Assembly: GCA_041738285.1 (NCBI GenBank)
Contig: JBGSQB010000022.1
Coordinates: 1 to 62,723, forward strand
Length of the DNA: 62,723 nucleotides
DNA from: SZUA-521 sp041738285
Lineage (GTDB): Bacteria; Pseudomonadota; Gammaproteobacteria; Pseudomonadales; Azotimanducaceae
Reading direction: 5' to 3'
The translations under genes were made by a program, and so were the position numbers. A model generated the notes under the pieces. The model had not been told where the DNA came from, did no database searches, and saw only the letters and a list, made by a program, of their open reading frames with translations. Below are positions 26,364 through 35,378 of this stretch, one piece after another. Positions within the stretch are counted from its first letter, which is position 1; the number at the start of each line of letters is the position of its first letter.

Positions 26364-27686
26364 GTGATCTCGATTTCCCGGCTCGACACGACTGCAGCAG
26401 ACTTCCGGCAAGCGCTCGACAGGCTCATCGCCTGGGATGTCGCAACCGATGACGCCATCACCGCCGCCGTTGCCGGCATTCTCGCCGACGTACGCAGTCG
26501 CGGTGACCTCGCATTGCTCGAATACACGCGCCGCTTCGACCACATTGAAGCACCGAACATTGCAAACCTCACACTCGATCCACAGGAACTGACCGGCGCG
26601 CTCATGGCTCTCCCGGCGGAGGAGCGGTTGGCGCTCGAACTCGCCGCGCAGCGCGTTCGCACCTTTCACGAACATCAGATTGGCGAAGATTGGTCGTTCG
26701 AAGACGAACACGGCAGCCGCTTGGGCAGTCGCGTCACGACGTTGGATCGCGTTGGGATCTATGTGCCGGGCGGACAGGCGGCGTATCCATCCTCCGTGCT
26801 GATGACCGTGATCCCCGCAAGAGTGGCTGGCGTCCGCGAGATCACCGTCACGGTACCGACGCCGAAAGGCGTCAAGAACCCGCTGGTGCTGGCGGCACTC
26901 GCCATTGGCGGCGTTGATCGCGTCTACACCATTGGTGGCGCGCAGGCGATCGGTGCCCTTGCGTACGGCACCCAGTCCATCGGCCGAGTAGACAAGATCG
27001 TCGGTCCTGGCGGCGCTTACGTGGCGGCCGCCAAACGGCAGGTGTTTGGCCCCGTGGGTATCGACTCGATCGCAGGCCCAAGTGAAATTCTGGTCATTGC
27101 GGACGGATCGGCGCCCGCAGAGTGGGTGGCGCTCGATCTGTTTTCACAGGCCGAACATGACGCCGATGCGCAATCGATTCTGCTGTGCCCCGATGCCAGT
27201 TACATCGACGCAGTTGCGTCCGCCATGGATCGGCTGATCGACGGGATGCGTCGCCAGCACATCATTCGCGCGTCGCTGCAGCGGCGTGGGGCGCTCGTCA
27301 AGACGACGGATCTGAATGAGGCCGTCGCCATCGCCAATCGGGTGGCGCCGGAGCATCTGGAGCTCGCCGTTGCCGATCCGCACGCGCTGATGAGTGCAGT
27401 ACGGCACGCGGGCGCGATCTTCCTCGGTAGCTACTCGGGAGAAACGCTCGGTGACTACGTGGCGGGCCCGAGCCATGTGTTGCCGACCTTCGGGACAGCG
27501 CGGTTCGCCTCACCACTGGGCGTGTACGACTTCCAGAAACGCAGCTCGGTGATCGAAATCAGTGCAAAGGGTGCATCCGAGCTTGCGCGTTCTGCGAGGG
27601 TGATTGCGGAGGGCGAAGGTCTCGATGCACATGCTCGAGCGGCGCAGGCGCGCATTCGCGGCATCGATCACAATCGGCGAGAATGA
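26364..27686 (+). CDS. hisD: Histidinol dehydrogenase
   Basis: HisD oxidises L-histidinol to histidine in two NAD+-dependent steps using a catalytic zinc. The 440-residue product begins at GTG 26364 and shows GGAQAIGALAYGT and the AEHDADAQS and PEHLEL signatures. It follows hisG by 9 bases. In Pseudomonas hisC comes next; here the gene is followed by a convergent degS-type protease gene only 9 bases away. A short ATGAG/CTCAT dyad at the junction is too weak to call a terminator. Confidence 0.97.
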   Translation: MISISRLDTTAADFRQALDRLIAWDVATDDAITAAVAGILADVRSRGDLALLEYTRRFDHIEAPNIANLTLDPQELTGALMALPAEERLALELAAQRVRTFHEHQIGEDWSFEDEHGSRLGSRVTTLDRVGIYVPGGQAAYPSSVLMTVIPARVAGVREITVTVPTPKGVKNPLVLAALAIGGVDRVYTIGGAQAIGALAYGTQSIGRVDKIVGPGGAYVAAAKRQVFGPVGIDSIAGPSEILVIADGSAPAEWVALDLFSQAEHDADAQSILLCPDASYIDAVASAMDRLIDGMRRQHIIRASLQRRGALVKTTDLNEAVAIANRVAPEHLELAVADPHALMSAVRHAGAIFLGSYSGETLGDYVAGPSHVLPTFGTARFASPLGVYDFQKRSSVIEISAKGASELARSARVIAEGEGLDAHARAAQARIRGIDHNRRE

Positions 27687-27695
27687 GTATGAGGC

Positions 27696-28751
27696 TCATC
27701 GCGGCGGCGGCCGCAGGCCGACGGTCGCGTGGAGCGTCAGTCGCTGCGTGCCCCGCATGGCGTCGATCGCGACGGTGGATCCAGGTTCGGCCATCGCGAT
27801 TTCGCGGGTCACGGCACGGGCGCTGACCGCGGGCTGATGATTGACCGCGAGGACGAAGTCACCTGGCAGTACCCCGGCGGCTTCCGCGGGACCGCCGGGC
27901 TCGACCGCGCGCACCCGCAATCCCGTGCGTGGGTTGGTGCTGTTGGCAATCTCGATCCCTAGCCAGCCGCGAATGACGCGACCCTCGCGCACGATCATGT
28001 CGAGCACGGTCATCGCGAGCTGGGCCGGAATGGCGAAACCGATGCCCTGGTAGCCCCCGGTCTGGCTGAAAATGAGCGAATTGATGCCGATCAGATGGCC
28101 GCGCGTGTCGATCAGCGCGCCGCCGGAGTTGCCGGGATTGATCGCGGCATCGGTTTGCAGGAAATCGTCATAGGGACTGCGGCTGAGCCCATAACGGCCT
28201 TTCGCGCTGATGATGCCCATCGAAACCGTCTTGCCGATTCCGAACGGATTGCCGATGGCAAGCACCTGATCGCCGACCCGGGCGCCGTCGGAGGAGCCCA
28301 TTTCGATCGCCTGTAGCGGTCCGTCGTCGACCCGAATCACCGCCAGGTCAGTTTCGGGATCAACACCGACCACTTCGGCCGTGGCGGTGTGATTGTCGTG
28401 AAACGCAACCAGAATTTCGTCAGCCTCGTCGATCACGTGAGCGTTGGTGAGGATGTAGCCGGCAGTGCTCACGACCACGCCAGACCCGAGCGAGTTCTGC
28501 AGCCGACGACCGCCATCCGCGCGCCGATCACACAGTTCCCGAAATTGGGGAATGTCGCAGAGCGGGTGACGCCGGGCGCGCACGACCTTGGTCGAGTAGA
28601 TGTTCACCACGGAAGGAGCGGCCGCCGCCACCGCATCTGCGAAACCGCCGCGCGGCGAATCCGCGAGGAGTCGCATCCCGAGCAGCACCGTGAGGCCGAT
28701 AAATGCGCCCGCGACGGCTGGCACCAGAATGAACCTCACGAACTGTGGCAT
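27696..28751 (-). CDS. degS: DegS/AlgW-type inner-membrane serine protease with one PDZ domain
   Basis: DegS-type proteases cut the anti-sigma factor RseA/MucA when unfolded porins are sensed, releasing sigma-E. The 351-residue product starts at the ATG at 28751, with a membrane anchor at about residues 8-29. A trypsin-like domain follows with triad His105 (TNAHVI), Asp135 (DLAVI) and Ser209 (GNSGG), and one PDZ domain is at about 255-345. One PDZ and a membrane anchor fit DegS/AlgW rather than DegP. Its location beside the murA-hisGD operon matches algW in Pseudomonas. An in-frame extension to 29147 overlaps zapE and was rejected. Confidence 0.94.
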   Translation of the reverse strand: MPQFVRFILVPAVAGAFIGLTVLLGMRLLADSPRGGFADAVAAAAPSVVNIYSTKVVRARRHPLCDIPQFRELCDRRADGGRRLQNSLGSGVVVSTAGYILTNAHVIDEADEILVAFHDNHTATAEVVGVDPETDLAVIRVDDGPLQAIEMGSSDGARVGDQVLAIGNPFGIGKTVSMGIISAKGRYGLSRSPYDDFLQTDAAINPGNSGGALIDTRGHLIGINSLIFSQTGGYQGIGFAIPAQLAMTVLDMIVREGRVIRGWLGIEIANSTNPRTGLRVRAVEPGGPAEAAGVLPGDFVLAVNHQPAVSARAVTREIAMAEPGSTVAIDAMRGTQRLTLHATVGLRPPPR

Positions 28752-28779
28752 GCAACGGCTCCGATTCCACTGACCATGG

Positions 28780-28809
28780 CTGAAACAGACCGGCAATTGC
28801 GGGTAGAGT
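28780..28809 (+). promoter_or_regulatory. Candidate sigma-70 promoter for zapE
   Basis: CTGAAA at 28780-28785 and TAGAGT at 28804-28809 are 18 bases apart in the 84-bp gap between divergent degS and zapE. The start would fall near 28816, leaving a 20-base leader. Matches are 4/6 for each hexamer. Confidence 0.35.
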
Positions 28810-28835
28810 TCGGCTGATTTTTCAGCGCCAGCAAC

Positions 28836-29939
28836 ATGACGCCGACTGAGCAGTATCGCAACTGTCTGCAGACGCCGGGATTCATCGAGGACGAGGGCCA
28901 GAAGGCGCTCGTGGCACGGCTCGAAGATCTGCATCAGCGCCTGCTGGCACGCAGGGCACTGGAGTCGACGCTCGCCGGCCGCATTCGCGCGGCGCTGAGC
29001 CGCGGCAACCGTGCCCCGGAAGTCGGACTGTATCTGTGGGGCGGAGTTGGTCGCGGCAAGACGTTCCTGATGGATCTGTTCTTCGAGTGCATCCCACACC
29101 CGCGCAAGCTGCGGATGCACTTTCACCGTTTCATGCGCCGCGTGCATCGGGACCTCACCCTGCTTGCTGGGGTGGCTGATCCGCTCGACGCGGTCGCGGC
29201 GGGCCTCGCAGCCGAGGCAAGCGTGCTCTGTTTCGATGAGTTCTACGTGTCGGACATTGGCGATGCGATGATTCTGGCGGAACTCCTAGAGGGTCTGTTT
29301 GCCCGGGGCGTGACGTTGGTCGCCACGTCCAACATTCCCCCCGGGCGCCTTTATGAGAATGGGCTGCAGCGGTCCCGATTCCTACCGGCCATCGCGGCCA
29401 TCGAGCGCCACACCGAAGTGGTGGCCTTGGGCGGGGACACTGACTACCGGCTGCGTCTGCTCGAGCGCGCGGAGATCTACCACGCGCCGCTCGATGCTGC
29501 CGCGGAGGCGGGGCTCGCGACGAGCTTTGCGGCCCTGGCACCCGATCGAAGTGAGATCCAGGTCGACGTCGACCTGGAAATCGAAGGGCGCGATATCCGC
29601 TGTAAACGGTTTGCCGACGACATTGCCTGGTTCGACTTCGCGGCCCTGTGCGCGGGGCCGCGCAGCCAGGCCGACTACATCGAGGTAGCCCGCATCTGCC
29701 ACGCCGTGCTGGTCAGCGGCGTGCCGGTGTTTACGGGCGCGATCGAGGATCAGGCGCGGCGCTTCATCAGCCTGGTGGACGAGTTCTATGACCGCAACGT
29801 CAAGCTCATCCTGTCCGCAGCCGCACCGATCGAGGATCTGTACCAGGGCTCGAGCTTCGGATTCGAGTTCCAACGCACCGAAAGTCGCCTGCTCGAGATG
29901 CAGTCCCGCGCGTATCTCGGGCGCACCCATCGCCCCTGA
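28836..29939 (+). CDS. zapE: Cell division ATPase ZapE (AFG1 family)
   Basis: ZapE is an AAA+-type ATPase that associates with the Z-ring during constriction and under oxygen limitation. The 367-residue product has Walker A GGVGRGKT at residues 69-76 and the Walker B-like LCFDEFYVSD. The C-terminal region SGVPVFTGAIEDQARRF is typical of the AFG1 family. It is upstream of rplM as in many gammaproteobacteria. Confidence 0.95.
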   Translation: MTPTEQYRNCLQTPGFIEDEGQKALVARLEDLHQRLLARRALESTLAGRIRAALSRGNRAPEVGLYLWGGVGRGKTFLMDLFFECIPHPRKLRMHFHRFMRRVHRDLTLLAGVADPLDAVAAGLAAEASVLCFDEFYVSDIGDAMILAELLEGLFARGVTLVATSNIPPGRLYENGLQRSRFLPAIAAIERHTEVVALGGDTDYRLRLLERAEIYHAPLDAAAEAGLATSFAALAPDRSEIQVDVDLEIEGRDIRCKRFADDIAWFDFAALCAGPRSQADYIEVARICHAVLVSGVPVFTGAIEDQARRFISLVDEFYDRNVKLILSAAAPIEDLYQGSSFGFEFQRTESRLLEMQSRAYLGRTHRP

Positions 29940-29951
29940 GGCGATCGTGTG

Positions 29952-29980
29952 TTGTCAAGGTAGGGCGGCTCCGCTAAGAT
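29952..29980 (+). promoter_or_regulatory. Sigma-70 promoter of rplM-rpsI
   Basis: TTGTCA at 29952-29957 and TAAGAT at 29975-29980 have the ideal 17-base spacing. A transcript would start near 29987, about 30 bases before the rplM ATG. No strong Shine-Dalgarno is visible before that ATG. Confidence 0.7.
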
Positions 29981-30016
29981 TCGCGCTCCAAAAATCCTAC
30001 CCCCAAGCCTATCTAC

Positions 30017-30445
30017 ATGAAAACCCAGAGTATTCGGGCAGAGGACGTCTGCCGCAGTTGGCTGCTGGTTGATGCCGCAGACAAGACCTTGGGGCGCATC
30101 GCCACGGAAATCGCAAGCCGACTCCGGGGCAAGCACAAGGCGGAGTACACCCCGAACGCCGACACCGGTGATTTCGTCATCGTGGTGAACGCCGAGAAAG
30201 TGCGCGTGACCGGCTCCAAGGCCACCGACAAGATCTACTATCATCACACCGGCTACATCGGTGGCATCAAGGGTACTTCGTTTGCCAAGCTGATCGCCGA
30301 ACACCCCGAGCGTGTGATCGAGAATGCCGTTCGCGGCATGATGCCCAAGGGCCCCCTCGGTCGGGCGATGTTCAAGAAGCTGAAGGTCTATGCGGGCGCT
30401 GCGCACCCCCATAGCGCGCAGCAACCCCAGATCCTAGACATTTAA
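30017..30445 (+). CDS. rplM: 50S ribosomal protein L13
   Basis: L13 is an early-assembly 50S protein. The 142-residue product has the family core WLLVDAADKTLGRIATEIAS and the conserved AVRGMMPKGPLGR motif. It is cotranscribed with rpsI, 14 bases downstream, from a good sigma-70 promoter. Confidence 0.99.
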   Translation: MKTQSIRAEDVCRSWLLVDAADKTLGRIATEIASRLRGKHKAEYTPNADTGDFVIVVNAEKVRVTGSKATDKIYYHHTGYIGGIKGTSFAKLIAEHPERVIENAVRGMMPKGPLGRAMFKKLKVYAGAAHPHSAQQPQILDI

Positions 30446-30459
30446 TCGAGCAGGCGTAC

Positions 30460-30852
30460 ATGGCAGAGGCACACAATTACGGCACCGGCCGCCGCAAGAC
30501 ATCCACGGCGCGGGTGTTCGTCCGTCCCGGCACGGGACAGATCCTCGTCAACGGCAAGCCGCTCGATGAGTATTTCGGTCGCGAGACGAGCCGCATGGTC
30601 GTGCGTCAGCCGCTCGACGTCGCTGAAGCGCGGGATCGATTCAATATCCAGGTCACCGTGCGTGGTGGTGGCAACTCAGGTCAAGCTGGCGCCATTCGGC
30701 ACGGTATTGCGCGGGCGCTGGTCGAGTACGACGAGGCGCTGCGCTCACCGCTGCGTCGCGCCGGGTTCCTGACCCGGGATGCGCGCGAAGTCGAACGCAA
30801 GAAGGTCGGCCTGCGTAAGGCCCGCAAGCGTCCCCAGTACTCGAAGCGCTGA
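30460..30852 (+). CDS. rpsI: 30S ribosomal protein S9
   Basis: S9 is a 30S head protein whose basic C-terminal tail reaches the P-site tRNA. The 130-residue product has the GTGRRKTSTARVF N-terminus, the GQAGAIRHGIARAL core, and the canonical RKARKRPQYSKR tail. Confidence 0.99.
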   Translation: MAEAHNYGTGRRKTSTARVFVRPGTGQILVNGKPLDEYFGRETSRMVVRQPLDVAEARDRFNIQVTVRGGGNSGQAGAIRHGIARALVEYDEALRSPLRRAGFLTRDAREVERKKVGLRKARKRPQYSKR

Positions 30853-30948
30853 TCTGGCGCGACTGGCTTGGTCGCTCGATGGCAATGCGTTTGCGTTCGC
30901 GCGTGGAAGCATGGCGGTCGACTTTTCGCCCCTCAAGAAACATGGTCG

Positions 30949-30970
30949 TGGGCCCATCGCAACGGGCCCA
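30949..30970. repeat. GC-rich inverted repeat between rpsI and petA
   Basis: TGGGCCC at 30949-30955 pairs with GGGCCCA at 30964-30970 across an 8-base loop. It lies in the 188-bp rpsI-petA gap. There is no T-run after it, so it would be an attenuator or weak stop at best. Confidence 0.35.
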
Positions 30971-30985
30971 AGACGCGGGCTTGCA

Positions 30986-30994
30986 TGTTAAACT
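30986..30994 (+). promoter_or_regulatory. Weak extended -10 candidate for petABC
   Basis: TGTTAAACT at 30986-30994 has the TGn extension plus TAAACT (4/6). No -35 is recognisable. It would give a leader of about 40 bases before petA. Confidence 0.25.
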
Positions 30995-31040
30995 CATGCA
31001 GTTGACCAGTGTGGACTTCGGCAGGTGTGGGAGAGTGTGA

Positions 31041-31655
31041 ATGGGCGGTGAGGGAGCGATCGGCCCGGCGGACAACCAGCGCCGCTACTTTCTGATTGGC
31101 GCGACTTCGGTTGTTGCAGGCGTGGGCGTCGTCGGTGCGGCAATCCCGTTCGTACAGTCATGGGCACCCAGCGCCAAGGCGCGTGCACTGGGCGCGCCAG
31201 TCAAAGTCGATATCTCAAAATTGCGGCCGGGCGAACTGCTCGGCCCAATTCCTGCCTGGCGCGGCCAACCAGTCTTCGTATTGAACCGCACTCAGGCCGT
31301 GCTCGATGGTCTCGCTCCCCAGGATGACACTCGCGCGGACCCGAATTCCGATCGTCTGGAACAGCAACCGACGTATGCCAAGAACACCTGGCGCTCACGC
31401 AAGCCCGAGATCGGCGTGTATCTCGGCCTGTGTACGCACCTCGGCTGTTCGCCGAAATTCTTCGGCGAAGTTCAGCCGCAGGATTGGGATGCGAATTGGC
31501 AGGGCGGCTTCTTCTGCCCGTGTCATGGGTCGGCATTCGATCTGGCCGGTCGCGTCAAGCAGGACGTGCCGGCGCCATCGAATCTGGTGGTGCCGCCGTA
31601 CAGCTTCGAGACCGACGCGGTGATCGTGATTGGAGTCGACGAGGAGAACGCGTGA
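31041..31655 (+). CDS. petA: Ubiquinol-cytochrome c reductase Rieske iron-sulfur subunit
   Basis: This is the Rieske subunit of cytochrome bc1, which takes one electron from ubiquinol at the Qo site. The 204-residue product has a membrane helix at about residues 15-36. The cluster ligands are Cys131 and His133 (CTHLGC) and Cys159 and His162 (CPCHGS), with Cys136 and Cys161 as the disulfide pair. The N-terminus shows an RRYFLIG motif compatible with Tat export. First gene of petABC; the stop overlaps the petB start. Confidence 0.97.
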   Translation: MGGEGAIGPADNQRRYFLIGATSVVAGVGVVGAAIPFVQSWAPSAKARALGAPVKVDISKLRPGELLGPIPAWRGQPVFVLNRTQAVLDGLAPQDDTRADPNSDRLEQQPTYAKNTWRSRKPEIGVYLGLCTHLGCSPKFFGEVQPQDWDANWQGGFFCPCHGSAFDLAGRVKQDVPAPSNLVVPPYSFETDAVIVIGVDEENA

Positions 31656-32926
31656 TGGAGCCGACGCAGTCGAAGATCCCGGCGATGTGGAGCGCGTTCA
31701 TGGTCTGGGTGGACCGGCGCTTTCCGGCCACCGAAACTTACGAGTATCACCTGTCGAAGTACTACGCCCCGAAGAACTTCAACTTCTGGTACTACTTCGG
31801 CGTACTCGCGACCTTCGTGCTGGTGCTGCAGTTGGTCACCGGCATCTGGTTGACGATGAGCTACGTGCCCAGTGGTGATGGCGCATTCGCATCCGTCGAA
31901 TACATCATGCGCGATGTCGAATTCGGCTGGCTGTTGCGCTACCTGCATACCACGGGCGCGTCGGCATTCTTCGTGGTGGTCTATCTGCACATGTTCCGTG
32001 GGCTGATCTACGGCTCGTACCGAGAACCCCGTGAACTCATATGGCTCATCGGCATGGCGATCTTCGTTGCGCTGATGGCGGAGGGCTTCTTCGGCTATCT
32101 GCTGCCCTGGGGCAACATGTCCTACTGGGCCGCGCAGGTGATCGTGTCGCTGTTCGGTGCGATTCCATTCATCGGCGCCGACCTGATGGAATGGATTCGA
32201 GGCGACTTCCTGATCTCGGAGATCACGCTCAACCGGTTCTTTGCGCTGCACGTGGTGGCGCTGCCACTCGTGCTCGTCATGCTGGTGTTCGTGCACATCG
32301 TCGCGCTGCATCATGTCGGATCGAACAATCCGGACGGCGTCGATATCAAGAAGTACAAAGATGAAAACGGCATCCCGCTCGATGGGACTCCGTTTCACCC
32401 CAACTACACGATCGGTCACGACCTGCCGGCAATCGTCCTGTTCCTGATCGCCTTCTGCGCGGTGGTGTTCTACCTGCCGGAGATGTTCGGCTATTTCATC
32501 GAGATGCCGAATTTCGAAGAGGCGAACCCGCTGAAGACACCCGATCACATCGCGCCGGTCTGGTACTACACGCCGTTCTACGCGATGTTGCGCGCCGCAA
32601 CCTATCCGCTGCTTGGGATCGACGCCAAGTTCTGGGGATTCGTGGTGATGGCTGGCGCAATCGTCATGCCGGCCGTATTGCCGTGGCTCGATCGCAGTCC
32701 GGTGAAGTCAATCCGCTACAAGGGCCTTGCCTCGAAAGTGATGCTGGGCATCTTCATCGTCAGCTTCTTCGTGCTCGGTTATCTCGGCACAATTGCACCG
32801 TCGCCGGTTGCAACCGTGCTGGCACAGGTGGGTACCGTGCTCTATTTCGCTTACTTCGTGCTGATGCCGTGGTACACGCGGGTAGAGAAGACCAAACCCG
32901 TCCCGGACCGGGTGACGATGCGATGA
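31655..32926 (+). CDS. petB: Cytochrome b subunit of the bc1 complex
   Basis: Cytochrome b carries hemes bL and bH and both quinone sites. The 423-residue product has about eight membrane helices. Heme-ligand histidines fit His98 and His112 on helix B and His199 and His214 on helix D. The Qo-site loop reads PEMFGYF rather than the PEWY found in mitochondria. The ATG at 31655 overlaps the petA stop (TGATG); the frame is open further upstream but only within petA. Confidence 0.97.
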   Translation: MEPTQSKIPAMWSAFMVWVDRRFPATETYEYHLSKYYAPKNFNFWYYFGVLATFVLVLQLVTGIWLTMSYVPSGDGAFASVEYIMRDVEFGWLLRYLHTTGASAFFVVVYLHMFRGLIYGSYREPRELIWLIGMAIFVALMAEGFFGYLLPWGNMSYWAAQVIVSLFGAIPFIGADLMEWIRGDFLISEITLNRFFALHVVALPLVLVMLVFVHIVALHHVGSNNPDGVDIKKYKDENGIPLDGTPFHPNYTIGHDLPAIVLFLIAFCAVVFYLPEMFGYFIEMPNFEEANPLKTPDHIAPVWYYTPFYAMLRAATYPLLGIDAKFWGFVVMAGAIVMPAVLPWLDRSPVKSIRYKGLASKVMLGIFIVSFFVLGYLGTIAPSPVATVLAQVGTVLYFAYFVLMPWYTRVEKTKPVPDRVTMR

Positions 32927-33708
32927 AGCGCTGTGCATTGTTAGCTTCGTTGCTGTTGTTTCCCGTGGTGAGCTTCGCTGCCTCTTCCGGCGCGTGGCCT
33001 ATGGAGCCGATGAAACCGGATCTCGACAACAAGCCTTCGCTGCAGCGCGGACTGCAGCTGTACGCCAACTATTGCCTCGGCTGCCACTCGCTCAAGTTCC
33101 AGCGCTACGAGCGCACCGCCGACGACCTCGAGATTCCGCACGAGATCATGTCGGAGAACGTCATCTTCACTGGCCAGAAGATCGGTGGACTCATGGAAAC
33201 GGCGATGTCGACAGAGGCCGCCAAGAAATGGTTCGGTGCGGCGCCGCCCGACCTCACCATGGTTGCCAAGGTGCGTGGCAATGCCTGGATCTACAACTAC
33301 CTGAAGACCTTTTACGTCGATGAATCGCGCCCCTTTGGCGTCAACAACAAGGTGTTCCCTAACGTTGGCATGCCGCATGTCCTGATGGAGTTACAGGGAA
33401 TTCCGGTCGAGGCGCCCCGGCAGATGCCGAAGATGCACGAAGACGGCTACGAGCTGCGTGACCCGCTCGTCCCGGGCAAGGCGCTCACCGAAGAGCGTCT
33501 GGTACTGGGCGTGGTCGAGGGAACGGGTAAGCTGACGCCCGAAGACTATGATCAGGCCGTGTACGACATCACCAATTTTCTGCACTACGTGGCTGAGCCC
33601 GCGCGCATGGAGCGCGAGCGACTCGGCGTCTATGTGCTGCTGTTCCTAGTGATTCTCTACGTGTTCACGGCGCTGCTGGGCCGGGAGTACTCCAAGGAAA
33701 TTCACTGA
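32923..33708 (+). CDS. petC: Cytochrome c1 subunit of the bc1 complex
   Basis: Cytochrome c1 passes electrons from the Rieske cluster to soluble cytochrome c. The 261-residue product has a signal peptide (about residues 1-19, ending VSFAA), heme motif Cys51-x2-Cys54-His55 (CLGCH), and a C-terminal anchor helix at about 235-255. The ATG overlaps the petB stop (ATGA). Pseudomonas-like order petA-petB-petC-sspA. Confidence 0.96.
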   Translation: MKRCALLASLLLFPVVSFAASSGAWPMEPMKPDLDNKPSLQRGLQLYANYCLGCHSLKFQRYERTADDLEIPHEIMSENVIFTGQKIGGLMETAMSTEAAKKWFGAAPPDLTMVAKVRGNAWIYNYLKTFYVDESRPFGVNNKVFPNVGMPHVLMELQGIPVEAPRQMPKMHEDGYELRDPLVPGKALTEERLVLGVVEGTGKLTPEDYDQAVYDITNFLHYVAEPARMERERLGVYVLLFLVILYVFTALLGREYSKEIH

Positions 33709-33765
33709 CAAGCGCCGCTGCCCTGATTAGCGGTACCTTCGCATCGATTTTGAGAGGCGCCCGCC

Positions 33766-34398
33766 ATGAGCGTTGTGACCCGTAGATCTTCCATGACGTT
33801 CTTTTCCGACCCGCGTGACCACTACAGTCACCGGGTGCGGATGGTGCTTGCCGAAAAGGGCGTGACAGTCGACATCGTCGAAGTGGACCCGAACAACAAG
33901 CCCGAAGATCTGGCGGAAGTGAATCCGTACAACAACGTCCCAACGTTGCTCGATCGAGATCTAGTGCTGTACGAATCGACCGTGATCATGGAATACCTCG
34001 ATGAGCGGTTCCCGCATCCGCCGCTGCTGCCGGTCTATCCGGTTGCACGTGCCCAAAGTCGCCTGTTGATTCACCGGATCGAAAAGGACTGGAGTAACCG
34101 CGTGGACATACTCATGACTGGGAAAGGTCGCGAGACGGTTCTGACGCGAGCGCGCAAAGAACTGCGGGAAAGCCTGTCCGCGGTGGCGCCGATTTTCGGT
34201 GAAAAGCCGTTCTTCATGAGCGATGAGTTCACGCTGGTGGATTGCTGCGTGCTCCCTATTCTCTGGCGGCTGAAGGTGCTCGACATCAAACTGCCCGAGA
34301 AGTCGACCAAGGCCATGCAGAAGTACATGAACGGGATGTTCGAGCGGCCGACGTTCCGTGAGAGCCTCACCGAAGCGGAACTCGAGATGCGCGATTGA
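33766..34398 (+). CDS. sspA: Stringent starvation protein A
   Basis: SspA is a GST-fold protein that binds RNA polymerase and sigma-70 and alters transcription under starvation and acid stress. The 210-residue product has the N-terminal thioredoxin-like domain (MTFFSDPRDHYSHRVRMVL) and an all-alpha C-terminal domain. It starts nine residues before the MTFFS segment, as in E. coli, with GAGG upstream. Confidence 0.96.
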   Translation: MSVVTRRSSMTFFSDPRDHYSHRVRMVLAEKGVTVDIVEVDPNNKPEDLAEVNPYNNVPTLLDRDLVLYESTVIMEYLDERFPHPPLLPVYPVARAQSRLLIHRIEKDWSNRVDILMTGKGRETVLTRARKELRESLSAVAPIFGEKPFFMSDEFTLVDCCVLPILWRLKVLDIKLPEKSTKAMQKYMNGMFERPTFRESLTEAELEMRD

Positions 34399-34802
34399 AG
34401 TCCAATCGCCCCTATCTTCTGCGGGCGTTGTACGAGTGGATTGTCGATTGCAGTTGCACGCCGTACATCGCGGTCAAAGCGGACGAGGCAGGCGTCGATG
34501 TGCCGGCCGGCTATATCGCTGATGGTCGCATCGTGCTGAACATATCCCCTGCGTCGATTCGTGATCTGCTGATCGACGATGCGCGGCTTTCCTTCGACGG
34601 TCGATTCGGCGGCAACGCGTATCGAGTTTCCGTGCCAACCGGCGCGGTCATTGCGATCTACGCCAAGGAGACAGGTCAGGGTATGGCCTTCGAGGTGGAG
34701 TCACCGACGCCTGCCCAGAATGACTCGAAAGACCTCGCCGACGCAGCCATCGATCCCAACAACCCCCCGCGCAAGGGCCCGAGCCTGCGCGTGATCAAGT
34801 AG
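34395..34802 (+). CDS. sspB: ClpXP adaptor SspB
   Basis: SspB tethers ssrA-tagged proteins to ClpXP. The 135-residue product has the Sm-like SspB domain at about residues 5-110 (RPYLLRALYEWIVDC, then HLVV-type strands) and a flexible C-terminal tail ending in a basic/hydrophobic peptide (PSLRVIK) that matches the ClpX-binding tail. The TTG start at 34395 overlaps the sspA stop (TTGA). Confidence 0.95.
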   Translation: MKSNRPYLLRALYEWIVDCSCTPYIAVKADEAGVDVPAGYIADGRIVLNISPASIRDLLIDDARLSFDGRFGGNAYRVSVPTGAVIAIYAKETGQGMAFEVESPTPAQNDSKDLADAAIDPNNPPRKGPSLRVIK

Positions 34803-34811
34803 CGCAATCCA

Positions 34812-35378
34812 TCAGTCGGTGTACTCGAACACTTTGACGATGCGTTTGATGCCTTCGATCGTCTGCGCGACCGCGACCGCAAAGTCGGCCTGCTCGCGAG
34901 TCACGCTTCCCATCAGGTAGACAACGCTATCGACGGTGGTGACGTTGATGCGATCCGAGTCGACAGCCTCGTGTGCTGCCATCGCCGTTTTCACCTTGCT
35001 CGTGACCCAGGCATCGCTGCTGCGGGACGTGTAGCCGGTGGATCCGCCGGCGGTGAGTTCGTTGTGAACGCGGCGCACCTTCGCCAGACCCTCGACCACT
35101 TCCTGCGCCTTGCCTATCAGATCGTCGCTCTCCACCTGGCCTGCGAGTAGCACGATGCCCTTGTGGCTGACGATCACCAGATGCGCCGACTTGAACCGCG
35201 GATCGCTGCGCTTGATGTCACGCTTGGCGACGCGCTCGATGCCTTCGTCATCGATGATCACGCCGGGCGACCGTGCACCGGGGTCGCTGCCGGTGAGTGT
35301 TGCGCAGCTGGTAGTCAGCGCGATGATGAGCAGGGCGGTGACAGTCGATCGTTTCACTGGAATGCGTCTTTGATCCAT
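34812..35378 (-). CDS. dolP: Dual-BON-domain outer membrane lipoprotein DolP (YraP)
   Basis: DolP is an outer-membrane lipoprotein that binds anionic phospholipid at the division site and supports BamA and envelope integrity. The 188-residue product has a lipoprotein-type signal (LLIIALTTSC, Cys at residue 25; the lipobox is not ideal) and two BON domains at about 48-112 and 120-186. A GTG at 35357 that overlaps the yraN stop would give a shorter, more typical signal peptide (VKRSTVTALL) and may be the true start. The 3' end faces sspB with a 9-base gap. Confidence 0.9.
   Translation of the reverse strand: MDQRRIPVKRSTVTALLIIALTTSCATLTGSDPGARSPGVIIDDEGIERVAKRDIKRSDPRFKSAHLVIVSHKGIVLLAGQVESDDLIGKAQEVVEGLAKVRRVHNELTAGGSTGYTSRSSDAWVTSKVKTAMAAHEAVDSDRINVTTVDSVVYLMGSVTREQADFAVAVAQTIEGIKRIVKVFEYTD

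Noticed and set aside
27696..29147. Extended degS frame starting at 29147
   Set aside because: The extra 132 codons lie opposite zapE and carry no membrane anchor or homology; the ATG at 28751 places the membrane helix at the N-terminus.
30779..30991. 70-codon open frame running from rpsI into the rpsI-petA gap
   Set aside because: Starts inside rpsI in another frame, has no ribosome-binding site and no known motif.
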